Source: Alloiococcus otitis ATCC 51267 (GTDB lineage: Bacteria; Bacillota; Bacilli; Lactobacillales; Carnobacteriaceae_A). From it: 64,000 bases of DNA. The first letter of the stretch is position 1. The number at the start of each line of letters is the position of its first letter. The stretch is taken from contig NZ_JH992959.1 of the NCBI RefSeq assembly GCF_000315445.1, forward strand, positions 57,935 to 121,934. Reading direction: 5' to 3'. The position numbers were made by a program, and so were the translations under genes. The notes under the pieces were generated by a model that was not told where the DNA came from, made no database searches, and saw only the letters and a list, made by a program, of their open reading frames with translations. Shown piece after piece: positions 28,500-37,579 of the stretch.

Positions 28500-29144
28500 T
28501 TACACACCTTGAATAACGTTCATATTAAGCTGGTTAAACAAGATCCGAAGCTCCCGTCTGACATAAGGGTAGTTATTGTCTTCCAGATAATCAATCACGA
28601 ACTGGTAGTGCTTGAGCTTCTTGTCCCGGCTGGCCTGGATAATGGATTTCAAGTGACCAGTCTTGGGCAGGATATACCGCAAAGTGTCTAGCATCATCCC
28701 TCGCATGTAGCTATTGCGGCAGTATTGCAGAAGATCATGCCAAAAGTCCACTTCCCTGTCTTCGAAGAGGTCCTGGTCACCAAACTTATCATCAGCCATC
28801 TTATCATAAGTTTCTTTCAGGCCGTCCGTGTCAAAGTCGACCTCGTCTAACTCTAGGGTTTGGAAGTGGTAGCTAACCAGAACTTCCAAGAAATTGGTCC
28901 TCTCCTGAAAGGCAGAAGAGTCAATTTCGGGCTCTAGAATCTCTGCCCCCTTGTAGGGGACAATTTTTAAGATTCCATCTGCTTCCAAGCGTTTAAAGGC
29001 CCCTCTGATCGGCGTCCGGCTGATGTCTAAGGCCTTGGCAACATCCATTTCTTTAATATGCTGTTTGGGTAGCCAATCCTTGGCCTTGATCTTGTCTTCT
29101 ACAAAGTCATAAACGGTCTGCTCTAAAGCTTTCTTTTTACCCAT
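28500..29144 (-). CDS. GntR-family transcriptional regulator
   Basis: A 214-residue regulator. The N-terminal winged helix reads EMDVAKALDISRTPIRGAF, then KRLEADGILKIVPYKGAE, the usual GntR recognition pattern. The C-terminal half is helical and resembles the FCD ligand-binding type, though I do not see a clear metal-histidine set. It lies 90 bases after the TIM-barrel gene and may regulate it. The ligand is unknown. Confidence 0.85.
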   Translation of the reverse strand: MGKKKALEQTVYDFVEDKIKAKDWLPKQHIKEMDVAKALDISRTPIRGAFKRLEADGILKIVPYKGAEILEPEIDSSAFQERTNFLEVLVSYHFQTLELDEVDFDTDGLKETYDKMADDKFGDQDLFEDREVDFWHDLLQYCRNSYMRGMMLDTLRYILPKTGHLKSIIQASRDKKLKHYQFVIDYLEDNNYPYVRRELRILFNQLNMNVIQGV

Positions 29145-29233
29145 AGCAAGTATCCTTTTCCCTTTATTTTTAGCCTTGCTTTTGGCAAGGGAAGCGGGCT
29201 TTAATCCGGCTTACTCTTTAGTGTAACAGAAAA

Positions 29234-29938
29234 TTAAAGACTTGGCTCCCCTTCAATTTTTTCCCGGTACTTATCCATTTTCTTACTAAAGAGTTCCCCA
29301 TTCGAAGGCGGGGTGTAGGTGATCGCATTAGCGCCGGCATCGATGGTCTCTTGGATGTCTTCATCTGTCGGGCCACCAGTGGCGATGATGGGAACATCTG
29401 GGAATTTTTCCCGGATTTTCCCGACCACTTCAGCCGTTTTATTGGCACAAGAAACATTTAAAATGTCGACCCCAGCCTTGAGGTTGGCTTCAATGTCCGT
29501 ATGTTCCGATACAATGGTCTTGATAATCGGGCTGTCCACTACCTCATCAACCAAACGGATGGTATCCAGTTGGGTTGGAGCATTCAAAACCACTGCGGTA
29601 CAGCCATTCGCTTCAGCAAAGAGGGCCATGTCCTTGGACCGCTGCCCCTTGGTCAAGCCACCGCCAACTCCAGCTAAAACTGGGAGGTTGGAAGTGGAGG
29701 CAATGGCTTCAATGATGGCTGGGTGGGGGGTGAAAGGATAGACAGCTAAAATGGCATCGGCATTATTATTTAAGATAATCGCAATATCCGTGGTGAAAAG
29801 AATGGACTTAATCCGCCGCCCCATAATTTTGATACCGGAAGCATTCCGGATGGTGTTGGGGACTTTAATATAGTCCTTACGCAGGTTGGTGGTTATTTCT
29901 GGAATTTGTTTACGTTTTTTTACGACATGTTCAGTCAT
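29234..29938 (-). CDS. TIM-barrel protein of unknown function
   Basis: A 234-residue protein with alternating strands and helices. Phosphate-binding-type loops are seen: VLAGVGGGLTKGQRS, VDILNVSCANKTAEVV, IIATGGPTDEDIQET and AGANAITYTPPS. These recall the KDPG aldolase, NanE and indole-glycerol-phosphate synthase group, but no specific active-site set is recognisable, so no reaction is given. I chose ATG 29938, preceded by GGAAGGAAG, over a TTG 18 bases upstream. It lies 29 bases after the glucosaminidase gene and before the GntR gene. Confidence 0.7.
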   Translation of the reverse strand: MTEHVVKKRKQIPEITTNLRKDYIKVPNTIRNASGIKIMGRRIKSILFTTDIAIILNNNADAILAVYPFTPHPAIIEAIASTSNLPVLAGVGGGLTKGQRSKDMALFAEANGCTAVVLNAPTQLDTIRLVDEVVDSPIIKTIVSEHTDIEANLKAGVDILNVSCANKTAEVVGKIREKFPDVPIIATGGPTDEDIQETIDAGANAITYTPPSNGELFSKKMDKYREKIEGEPSL

Positions 29939-29967
29939 TTTTACTTCCTTCCTCAATCCCTGTCATC

Positions 29968-30591
29968 TCATGATGATGGGTGGTCATATTGGTCAAGTTG
30001 GTAACGCTCAATCAGTTTAATCAACTTTTGAGCGTAGTTGGGGTCAGTGGCATAACCGGCTTCTTGGAGGGCATGGGCAGCGCTTTTGTAGTCAGGAGCT
30101 TGGATGACTCCTTGATAGAGCTTGGAGTCCCAAGAAGTTCCATAAGCCAGCAAGCGGGCATGGTCTTGCATTGATTCTTCAAGAGAATCGTAGACCTTAA
30201 AAGGCTCTTTTTGGTCTTCCCACTGGCCTTTGTATTCCTTGGTCATGTAATAAACCCCATCCTGGGAGTCTTTCCGGCCAAAATAGTTGTTTTCCTGCTT
30301 GGCCAAGTCACTTTCGCCCCAATCGGATTCCAAAATTGCTTGGGAAATCATGATACTGGGCAGGACACCGTATTCTTCCTGGAGGGCCTGGGAGCCAGGA
30401 ACCAGTTCCTGGATAAAGGCCTGGTCAGCTGGTAAGGGTGCCTCATTTGATCCTTTTTGGCCACTGAATCCCAGAGCATGGCCCAAGTAGATAAAGGCAA
30501 AGATCAAGACCAAAGTCAGACCCAGCAAAAGGGCCAGGAAAGCACGATCTTTTGCCTTGCCCTTCTTTTTTCCTTTTTTATAGCTTGACAT
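29968..30591 (-). CDS. Membrane-anchored N-acetylglucosaminidase (LytG-like)
   Basis: A 207-residue cell-wall hydrolase. A basic start (MSSYKKGKKKGKAKDR) and one membrane segment (AFLALLLGLTLVLIFAFIYL) place it outside the membrane as a type II protein. The glucosaminidase domain has the catalytic glutamate in MISQAILESDWGESDLA, then NNYFGRK and AGYATDPNYAQKLIKLI. It cleaves glycan strands of peptidoglycan. The same domain recurs in the frameshifted LysM protein at 40356, where the equivalent segment is AQAILESGWG. Confidence 0.9.
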   Translation of the reverse strand: MSSYKKGKKKGKAKDRAFLALLLGLTLVLIFAFIYLGHALGFSGQKGSNEAPLPADQAFIQELVPGSQALQEEYGVLPSIMISQAILESDWGESDLAKQENNYFGRKDSQDGVYYMTKEYKGQWEDQKEPFKVYDSLEESMQDHARLLAYGTSWDSKLYQGVIQAPDYKSAAHALQEAGYATDPNYAQKLIKLIERYQLDQYDHPSS

Positions 30592-30645
30592 GACTATCCC
30601 CAGTCCTTTCTTGACTCACTTATTTTAACGATAGTGACATAAAAA

Positions 30646-30677
30646 TGTCCACCTAAAACCCTACTTTTAGGTGGACA
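30646..30677. terminator. Terminator after the exporter permease gene
   Basis: A 13-bp perfect stem TGTCCACCTAAAA with TTTTAGGTGGACA, A/T runs on both sides. It follows the FtsX-type permease gene on the minus strand. Confidence 0.85.
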
Positions 30678-30741
30678 AATTTTTGTTTTTTAGCTTTGGG
30701 CAAAACTCGCTTAACTTTGTTGCTAAATCAAGCTAGTTGCT

Positions 30742-33558
30742 TTAACTCAAGGCTTCTACCATGTCAATGCTTTTAAGCTTGAAGTGCATAATAACCATGA
30801 CAATGATGGAAAAGATCACCATGAGTCCTGCCGAGTAGAGGTAGCTTGGCCATAAGATGGTCCGGCTAAACATAATGTAGTTTAGCTCGACGGTTTCGAT
30901 AATATATTGGTGCAAGAAGAAGCCGAAGATTAGTCCGACCAAAATACCTATGATAGATAAGGTAAAGGTTTCGCGGTAAACATAGCGAGTGACTTCCATA
31001 TCAAAGAAACCTAAAACCTTGATGGTAGAGAGTTCCTCAACCCGTTCGCTGACATTGATGTTGGTGACGTTGTAGAGGACGACAAAGGCTAGGATGGCAG
31101 CAGATAGGATCAAGACAACCATCACAGTGGAGAGGGCCGATAGGGAGTCCTCGACCGTTTGCAAGTTCTCGGTCATTAAGTTAACCGCTAAAGTGGCATC
31201 CAGGTCAACTAACTGGTCTTCAAATTCTCCTTCAGCTTCTGCAGTGACCTCAGCATTTTGATTATAGCGGATCAGGCGGGTGTCAAAGTCATAATCTTCA
31301 TCTGAGACAGTCTCCCAGTATTCGGGGCTAACGTAGACATAGTGGGCCACATAGTTGTTGACAATACCGGCTACTTCCACTTCATATTCTTGGTCTTCAT
31401 AGTCTTCCAAGATGAGGGTATCACCGATGGAAATATCTTCTAATTCGGCTATTTTCTGGGTGACCAAGGCCCCGTCTTCAGGTAAAGCCAGTCTTTCATC
31501 GGTATCGTAGTCTTGGAGTTCCATATAGTCTTCTAGTTCTTCAGCACTTTCCGGGATCATCAAACTAAGCTCTTGGTCAGTTTGGTCGTCTTGTAGGGTC
31601 ATGGTTTGTGTTGAGACCCGGATAAAGTCTTCCGCTAAGTCGGAATTGGAGATAGTATCTTCGACTTCATCAACCTGGTCTTCTTCGGCATTGGTGTCCA
31701 CAACTGAAATAGCGTCGTAGTTGGAGATTTCATTAAACTGCAATTCACCAATCCCTTGAATGGAGTCATAGAGGCCAAAACCGGTCAGCATCAAAGCCAC
31801 CCCACCGGCAACCCCGATGATGGTCATAAACAAACGACCCTTGTAGCGGAAGAGGTTACGGACAGAAACTTTTTGGATAAAACCAAGTCGGTCCCAAATC
31901 CATGAAATACGCTCAAGGAAGATGCGTTGACCACTCTTAGGCGCTTTAGGTCGCAAGAGGGAAGCCGCATTTTCTTTGACCATGGACCGCAAGGAGACAA
32001 AGGTAGCAATACTGGTTGCTAAAACTGCACCTAGAAAGGCAATGGCAGCAATGCCAGGATAGAAGGAAATCTGAGCGTCAATAAGCTGGTAGGCCGCTTC
32101 ATAGGCATTGACAATAACGGTTGGGAACAACCAGAAGCCAAGAGGGAGACCAATAACTCCACCTAGGACGGTCGCTAAGAGGGCATAAGTGAAATACTTA
32201 GCAGAAATTTGAGTATTATTATAACCCAAGGCCTTCATGGTCCCGATCTGGGTTCGTCCCTCATTGACAATACGAGACATGGTAGTGAGGGAAATTAAGA
32301 TGGCTAAAGCAAAGAAGAAAACAGGGAAGACACGGGAAATAGCCTGGATTCGGTCGGCGTTCTCACCGTACTCATTGACACCAGGGAAGTCGAGAGAGGT
32401 ATTGTAGAACATGGAAGCATTGGTCTTTTCAAATTCAGCCAACTCTTCTTCGCCTTCTTCAAGCTGAGCCCGGGCATCCTCTAGCTCTTCTTGGGCTTCT
32501 GCTTCAGCTTCTTCAAATTCTGCTAGATTGCTTTCATATTCATCTTCAGCTTCTTGGATCTGGTTTTGAGCCTCTTCCAGCTGGGCCTGGCCGGCTAAGA
32601 CTAGTTCTGAATTAGGACCGTAAAGGGCAGCCGCCGCTTGAAGTTGGCTTTCCTGGTCTCCTATTTCCTCCTTGGCCTGGTCAAGTTGAGTCCTTGCTTC
32701 TTCCAAGGCTTGCCGACCTTCTTCTAGCTGGTCTTCAGCTTCTTGAATTTGATTACGTCCTTCATCAAGCTCTTCTTGAGCCTGGTTGATCATGTCTTGC
32801 TTTCTTTCTTCCGCTCGGTCATTGAAAACATCTTCGTATTCTTCTTGGATGTTGTCAATTTCATTCTGATAGTCTTCACTGTAGACATCGCGGCCTTGGC
32901 TCAATTCGTCAAATTTCAAGTGAACTAAGTTACTTTCTTCGAAGTCAATGACGTCTTCTGTGACGACACCAAAACCTTCTAAAACCCCAGCACCAATGGC
33001 AGTTGTCCCCCGAGTTTCATCTTCGACAAACATAGGGGTTTGGACAAAACCGACTATTTCAAATTCCTCTTCATTGACATTGGCTGTGTTGTCAAAACTA
33101 GCATCTGTTTCCAGGCTAAAGGTATCGCCGATATCAAATTCTTGGAGGAAGTCATCCTTACTGTCTAGGGCAATTTCGTTTGGCTCTTCCGGAAGCCGTC
33201 CTTCTAAGACAAGATAGTCATTAAGCTCATGGTCTTCACTATAGCCAAACAAGCGAAAGGCCCGGTTTTCATCATCTAAGACATCCACCGTCTTGTGAAC
33301 GTCCACTGTTGCATCGCGGACTTGGCTGAACTCGTCAATGTCTTCCTCGGTATAACCGAAAGGAGAGATAACCTGCATATCAGCCAAGTTTTGTTCATTA
33401 TAGTAATTATTAGCTGTTTCGATCATGACGGGGCTAGTTGCCACCAAGCCGGAGAAAAAGGCAACCCCGATAAGGATAATGGCAAATATGGAGATAAACC
33501 GGCTTTTGGTATTCCATATTTCCCTAAGAGTATCTTTGATTAGGGCTTTATTAAACAC
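30742..33558 (-). CDS. ABC exporter permease, FtsX type with long coiled coil
   Basis: A 938-residue permease. One membrane helix near residue 20 is followed by an extracytoplasmic domain. Residues about 240-385 form a Glu/Gln-rich coiled coil (ELDEGRNQIQEAEDQLEE and similar). Three helices follow (about 405-520), the FtsX core with LGYNNTQISAKYF, then a second extracellular domain and a final helix set (about 800-930). Such proteins with a partner ATPase export lipids or peptides or work as mechanotransmitters. It starts 27 bases after the ATPase gene and forms an operon with it, divergent from a tetR gene. Confidence 0.88.
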   Translation of the reverse strand: MFNKALIKDTLREIWNTKSRFISIFAIILIGVAFFSGLVATSPVMIETANNYYNEQNLADMQVISPFGYTEEDIDEFSQVRDATVDVHKTVDVLDDENRAFRLFGYSEDHELNDYLVLEGRLPEEPNEIALDSKDDFLQEFDIGDTFSLETDASFDNTANVNEEEFEIVGFVQTPMFVEDETRGTTAIGAGVLEGFGVVTEDVIDFEESNLVHLKFDELSQGRDVYSEDYQNEIDNIQEEYEDVFNDRAEERKQDMINQAQEELDEGRNQIQEAEDQLEEGRQALEEARTQLDQAKEEIGDQESQLQAAAALYGPNSELVLAGQAQLEEAQNQIQEAEDEYESNLAEFEEAEAEAQEELEDARAQLEEGEEELAEFEKTNASMFYNTSLDFPGVNEYGENADRIQAISRVFPVFFFALAILISLTTMSRIVNEGRTQIGTMKALGYNNTQISAKYFTYALLATVLGGVIGLPLGFWLFPTVIVNAYEAAYQLIDAQISFYPGIAAIAFLGAVLATSIATFVSLRSMVKENAASLLRPKAPKSGQRIFLERISWIWDRLGFIQKVSVRNLFRYKGRLFMTIIGVAGGVALMLTGFGLYDSIQGIGELQFNEISNYDAISVVDTNAEEDQVDEVEDTISNSDLAEDFIRVSTQTMTLQDDQTDQELSLMIPESAEELEDYMELQDYDTDERLALPEDGALVTQKIAELEDISIGDTLILEDYEDQEYEVEVAGIVNNYVAHYVYVSPEYWETVSDEDYDFDTRLIRYNQNAEVTAEAEGEFEDQLVDLDATLAVNLMTENLQTVEDSLSALSTVMVVLILSAAILAFVVLYNVTNINVSERVEELSTIKVLGFFDMEVTRYVYRETFTLSIIGILVGLIFGFFLHQYIIETVELNYIMFSRTILWPSYLYSAGLMVIFSIIVMVIMHFKLKSIDMVEALS

Positions 33559-33585
33559 GCATGATCACCTTTCTACCAAATGCTT

Positions 33586-34290
33586 TTACCATGAAATTTC
33601 ATCAACCGGTTTCGGATTGTCATTGACGGTAGTGTTGGTTACCTTGGCATCCGCAATTTCAATGACCCGGTCAGCCATTTTGGCGATAGCCTGGTTGTGG
33701 GTGATTACGACAACTGTTGCCCCATACTCTTCTTTGGCTTCTTCCAATAATTTCAAGACTTTCTTGCCTGTTTCAAAGTCCAAGGCACCGGTCGGCTCAT
33801 CACAGAGTAAGAGCTTAGGCTTCTTAGCTAAGGCCCGGGCAATAGCCACCCGCTGCTGTTCCCCACCAGAGAGTTGGGCTGGGAAGTTGTCCCGTCTGTG
33901 AGAGAGTCCGACACTTTCTAGAACATCATCGGGGTCCAGGGCGTCATCGGAAATTTCTGAAGAGAATTCAACATTTTCCTTAGCGGTCAAGTTGGGAATT
34001 AAGTTATAGGATTGAAAAATAAAACCGACATCATCCCGTCTGTATTGAGTTAGTTGCTTGTCATCGTAGTCAATGAGGTTCTTGCCATCTATAATAACAT
34101 CCCCCTCATCAGCTGTGTCCATGCCCCCTAAAATGTTGAGGACGGTTGTTTTCCCTGCACCACTGGGTCCGACGATCACTGCATATTCATTTTCTTCAAT
34201 TTCAAAAGTCATGCCGTCATTAGCTGCAATTTTACTGTCACCTGAGTCAAAATACTTATATTCATCTTTTACCGAAATAAAGGCCGTCAT
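33586..34290 (-). CDS. ABC exporter ATPase (LolD/MacB type)
   Basis: The 234-residue ATPase partner of the FtsX-type permease. Walker A is VGPSGAGKTTVLNIL, the signature LSGGEQQRVAIARALA, Walker B LLLCDEPTGALD, and the switch histidine VVVITHNQAIA. The N-terminus (VKDEYKYFDSGDSKIAANDG) is typical of the TetR-linked exporter sets of lactic acid bacteria. A GTG nine bases upstream could also start it; the ribosome site is weak for both. Confidence 0.9.
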   Translation of the reverse strand: MTAFISVKDEYKYFDSGDSKIAANDGMTFEIEENEYAVIVGPSGAGKTTVLNILGGMDTADEGDVIIDGKNLIDYDDKQLTQYRRDDVGFIFQSYNLIPNLTAKENVEFSSEISDDALDPDDVLESVGLSHRRDNFPAQLSGGEQQRVAIARALAKKPKLLLCDEPTGALDFETGKKVLKLLEEAKEEYGATVVVITHNQAIAKMADRVIEIADAKVTNTTVNDNPKPVDEISW

Positions 34291-34384
34291 CACTTTCACT
34301 CATTTCTATTTCTAAATTTTTGTTACATTAAATATAGTATAAAATAAAGCTTTACATGGCAAGGATCTTGTCTTAAAATGTGTT

Positions 34385-34421
34385 TATTAAACAACATATT
34401 ATAGTTATTTGTCGTTTAATA
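34385..34421. promoter_or_regulatory. Probable TetR operator between exporter and regulator
   Basis: Inverted arms TATTAAACAACA (34385-34396) and TGTCGTTTAATA (34410-34421), one mismatch in 12, in the AT-rich gap between the divergent exporter operon and tetR gene. Position and symmetry fit the binding site of the regulator encoded at 34458. Confidence 0.55.
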
Positions 34422-34457
34422 GTTTAAAACAAAATAAACTAGCCCAAAGGAGGACTT

Positions 34458-35057
34458 ATGGACCGCCGCCAAGAAAAAACCAAGCAAGCTATTTTACAGG
34501 CCTTGATCAAGCTGATTGACCAAAAGGGGTTAGACCAAGTCAGTGTCAGCGACCTTTGTCAGCAAGCCAACATTAACCGGTCAACCTTCTACCTCCACTA
34601 CAAGAATATAGATGACCTCTTGCTCAGCGTAGAGGCTGATTTTATTCGGGAAATTACTGATGCCATCCAGGACTTAGAGACGGAAGACCTTATCTACAAC
34701 AGCCAGGCCTTGACTCAATTGTTTACCCGGATTCTGGAATCCATCGAAAAAAATAGTGATTTGATCATCACCCTGATGAGCCCGACTACCTCCCCTAGGA
34801 CTCGGCTGACCATCGAACAAGCCATTGAAAATATCATAATCGACCGGATGAATACGGCTATCATAAGAGAGGCGACCCAGGAAGAGCTGCCAGTGAGCAA
34901 GACCTATATTGCAGTCACCATCTCTTCCCTTTTCACGGGTATTGTGGCGGAGTGGCTGCTTAGTGGCAAAAAAGAAAGCCCTCAGGACCTGGGCCAGTTT
35001 ATCTCTGAAGTAGCCACCCAACCCATGATTGACCGTGTCCTTGGCTTGGACCAGTAA
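34458..35057 (+). CDS. TetR-family regulator of the ABC exporter
   Basis: A 199-residue regulator. The N-terminal helix-turn-helix reads VSVSDLCQQANINRSTFYLH, then YKNIDDLL, typical of TetR. The C-terminal ligand domain is all-helical with a hydrophobic segment VTISSLFTGIVAEWLL. AAAGGAGG stands before the ATG. It is divergent from the exporter genes and shares the intergenic palindrome, so it most likely represses them until an exporter substrate binds. Confidence 0.88.
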   Translation: MDRRQEKTKQAILQALIKLIDQKGLDQVSVSDLCQQANINRSTFYLHYKNIDDLLLSVEADFIREITDAIQDLETEDLIYNSQALTQLFTRILESIEKNSDLIITLMSPTTSPRTRLTIEQAIENIIIDRMNTAIIREATQEELPVSKTYIAVTISSLFTGIVAEWLLSGKKESPQDLGQFISEVATQPMIDRVLGLDQ

Positions 35058-35090
35058 AAATCCAGCAGAAATCATTTCTGCTGGATTTTT
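35056..35090. terminator. Bidirectional terminator between tetR and rlmI-like gene
   Basis: Stem AAAAATCCAGCAGAAA with TTTCTGCTGGATTTTT, short loop. The two convergent genes end on either side of it. Confidence 0.85.
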
Positions 35091-35160
35091 GCTTTTTCTT
35101 AAAAGGGGGTTTTTGTCCCAAAACCAATTTGCTTAGGCTTAACTGATATTTCTAGTTTAG

Positions 35161-36336
35161 CTATTCGTCCTTCTGTAAGGCAAAAACCTTTAAGTAGTGG
35201 CTTTCAGGATAAGTTTCCCGGACCCTGTAGTCTTGAGGCAGGCCGTACTCTTCCACCACCAACCCGTCGCATCCGGCCTGGTCAAAGCCACGTTCGATCA
35301 ACTTGTAAAATTCATCCTTGCTAACCTGCCAGGCATTGGTAGAAGCAATGAGGATGCCGTCCCGGTCCAAAATACTCAAGCAATCTTTGATCACCCGGCT
35401 GTAGTCTTCTTCCACCTGCCAGGTCCCGGCATCGGTACGGGCAAAAGTTGGCGGGTCTATCACAATGAGGCCAAAGGTCAAATGGTGTTTTTTTGCATAG
35501 TCCAAGTAAGAGTCGACATCAATCACCCGGATTTCATGTTGGTTTGGGTCTAGGCCGTTTAAGCTAAATTGCTCAGCTGTTAATTTTTTACTTCTTTTAG
35601 CCACGTCGACATTCACAGTATGGACTGCCCCACCCATGCTAGCTGCTACAGAGAAAGCTCCCGTATAGGAGAAGAGGTTTAAAACCCGTCGCCCTGGCCC
35701 AAACCGGGTCATCAGGTCATAACGAAGATCTCTTTGGTCAAGGAAAATACCAGTCATCCAGCCGTCATTCAGGTAAGTGGCATAAGTAAGGCCATTTTCC
35801 TTAACCAGCAAGGGCGCAGGTGCTTGGTCCCCCTGGATGTATTGACTTTTCACTGGGGCATCCGGAAAGTTATTCTTCTCATAAAAACCCAGTCCGTCTT
35901 GGAAGACAGAAGCGATCAAGGGAACCAACTTAGACCGAAGCTGGTAGAGGCCCTGGTTGTACCAAGAGATGACATAATAGCCCGCATAATAGTCAATGGT
36001 CAAACCGCCAATCCCGTCCCCGTCTCCATTGAAGACCCGGAAGGCATTGGTGTCACTGTTGGCATAAAAAGCTTGACGGTAGTCCTTGGCTGCTTGCAAT
36101 TTCTGGCGGAAAAAGTCCTGGTCAATCTTCTCGTCCTCCCAAGAGAGGACCCAGCCATTATTGCGGTTTTCATAACCCAAGTAGCCAGTTGCCACATAAG
36201 ACTTCTGGGGGTCGAGCAAGCGGACAATATCCCCTTCTTGGGCACCCGCCTTGTCGTAAAAGTCTAAGTCAGTCAAAACCGAATAACCGTGTTTAATCCG
36301 GTTGGCTGCCAAACGTTTTAAGTGGACATCTTGCAT
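35161..36336 (-). CDS. Class I rRNA methyltransferase, RlmI type
   Basis: A SAM-dependent RNA cytosine-C5 methyltransferase of about 391 residues. A PUA domain at the N-terminus (AGAQEGDIVRLLDPQKSYVA) is followed by an EEHEE-type linker and the Rossmann domain with VLNLFSYTGAFSVAAS (SAM loop), HTVNVDVAKRS, and the DPPTF motif (IVIDPPTFART). Bacterial RlmI acts on C1962 of 23S rRNA; Gram-positive homologues are assigned by similarity. ATG 36336 was preferred to a GTG 9 bases upstream. Confidence 0.85.
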   Translation of the reverse strand: MQDVHLKRLAANRIKHGYSVLTDLDFYDKAGAQEGDIVRLLDPQKSYVATGYLGYENRNNGWVLSWEDEKIDQDFFRQKLQAAKDYRQAFYANSDTNAFRVFNGDGDGIGGLTIDYYAGYYVISWYNQGLYQLRSKLVPLIASVFQDGLGFYEKNNFPDAPVKSQYIQGDQAPAPLLVKENGLTYATYLNDGWMTGIFLDQRDLRYDLMTRFGPGRRVLNLFSYTGAFSVAASMGGAVHTVNVDVAKRSKKLTAEQFSLNGLDPNQHEIRVIDVDSYLDYAKKHHLTFGLIVIDPPTFARTDAGTWQVEEDYSRVIKDCLSILDRDGILIASTNAWQVSKDEFYKLIERGFDQAGCDGLVVEEYGLPQDYRVRETYPESHYLKVFALQKDE

Positions 36337-36357
36337 CCCAATCACTCTTCTTTCCGT

Positions 36358-37329
36358 CTAATCTTCTTCTATTATACCAGCAATTTGCCGGCGCATGGCA
36401 AATCCCTGGTCGGTCTCCTTCATGGCAAAAATGTGGTGGAGGCCCAAGCCCACTATAAAGTTGTGGGCAATCCCTAACTGGCTTAGTTTATCGTGGAGGA
36501 GGAGGTTGTCAGGGTAAAAGATTTCCTGGTCCCCTACAACAATGGTTAATTTCCCCATCCGGTAAAGTTCTTGACTATAGAGAGGGCTGACCATGGGATT
36601 AGTCCAATTGTCTGGACCTTCAGCCCAAATTTTCCCATACTCTTGGAGGACCCACTGTCTCAAGTCTGGGTCCAGACCTTGGTAGTCGGCAATATCAGGA
36701 TTGGCGGTTGCAATATCCAACCATGGAGAAATCAAGATAATATCCTTGGGCTGGTCGATTCCTTTCTGAGCTAAGCGGTCAGCCAGACCCATGCCCAGTC
36801 CCCCACCCGAACTGTCTCCAACCAAGCTCACTTGTTTGGCATCTTCCAGACTCTCCAAGAGCTTTAAGTAAAGCTTGACTAGGCGGTCTTGGGAAGCACG
36901 GTAGCTATATTGAGGCCCTTTAGGATAAAGGGGCATGACTATCTTAGCCCCTAATTCCCGAGCCCATTCATTGAGGCCGTTAAAGTAGCGGTCTTTGGGC
37001 TGTTTAAAGTAAGACCCGCCGTGGAGGTAGAAAATCAGCTTTTGTTTGGGATCTTGCCGGTCATTCCAGACAAAAGTCCGCATCGGCCCGTCATCTATAA
37101 TCTTTACCTGCCACTGGTCCAAGGCTTGGGGGACCGAGAAAGGAATGGAATTGACGGCCCTTTGGTGTTCAATAAAGCTCTTCAAATCTTCCAATGTATG
37201 GATATCGTCACTGTCGGTTACTTGTAACTCGTCCTGTCCCTTCTCTAGCACAAGGTCTCCGCTTTGAGCATTCTTATTTTTGTCCTCTTTCAGCCTAGGA
37301 AAAAATCGTCTTAAAAATCCTTGTATCAT
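36358..37329 (-). CDS. Alpha/beta hydrolase, HSL-type esterase
   Basis: A 323-residue esterase/lipase. The oxyanion-hole motif HGG is in IFYLHGGSYF, the nucleophile serine in VGDSSGGGLGM, and the probable catalytic His in GLGLHHIFAM, as in hormone-sensitive-lipase-like enzymes. No signal peptide is seen. GGAGG lies upstream of both a GTG and this ATG. It ends 21 bases before the methyltransferase start on the minus strand and may be transcribed ahead of it. The IS insertion lies 103 bases upstream of its start and could affect its promoter. Confidence 0.88.
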   Translation of the reverse strand: MIQGFLRRFFPRLKEDKNKNAQSGDLVLEKGQDELQVTDSDDIHTLEDLKSFIEHQRAVNSIPFSVPQALDQWQVKIIDDGPMRTFVWNDRQDPKQKLIFYLHGGSYFKQPKDRYFNGLNEWARELGAKIVMPLYPKGPQYSYRASQDRLVKLYLKLLESLEDAKQVSLVGDSSGGGLGMGLADRLAQKGIDQPKDIILISPWLDIATANPDIADYQGLDPDLRQWVLQEYGKIWAEGPDNWTNPMVSPLYSQELYRMGKLTIVVGDQEIFYPDNLLLHDKLSQLGIAHNFIVGLGLHHIFAMKETDQGFAMRRQIAGIIEED

Positions 37330-37408
37330 CACTGACTGCCTCCTACCTGCCCTTTAACCTAGTTGGTGTTTGCCTTTAAAATAAATGCTTAAATCTAGCA
37401 TACCAAAA

Positions 37409-37435
37409 ATTTCCCTTGTCTGCTTTGAGGGAAAT
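37409..37435. repeat. Inverted repeat at the IS insertion point
   Basis: ATTTCCCT (37409-37416) and AGGGAAAT (37428-37435) form a hairpin whose right arm runs into the 9-bp target site. The element may have landed next to an old terminator. Confidence 0.5.
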
Positions 37436-37440
37436 GGACT
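37432..37440. repeat. Target site duplication, left copy
   Basis: AAATGGACT, repeated exactly at 39077-39085 on the far side of the insertion sequence. Nine bases is the expected duplication for ISLre2-type elements. Confidence 0.85.
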
Positions 37441-37579
37441 GGTATGTGTCAAGTTTTCCTCGGTAACGTCAGAAACGCTCTATCAAAGTTCGTTTTATCC
37501 AATGTTTTTCCTCATGCTAGCGCATGATGCCTTGTCTCCAGGCCCATGCTCCCCGCATGGGGCCTGGAGACAGGGGCTG

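Noticed and set aside
34674..35075. 133-codon minus-strand frame opposite tetR
   Set aside because: It lies wholly antisense to a TetR gene with clear helix-turn-helix and has no ribosome site.
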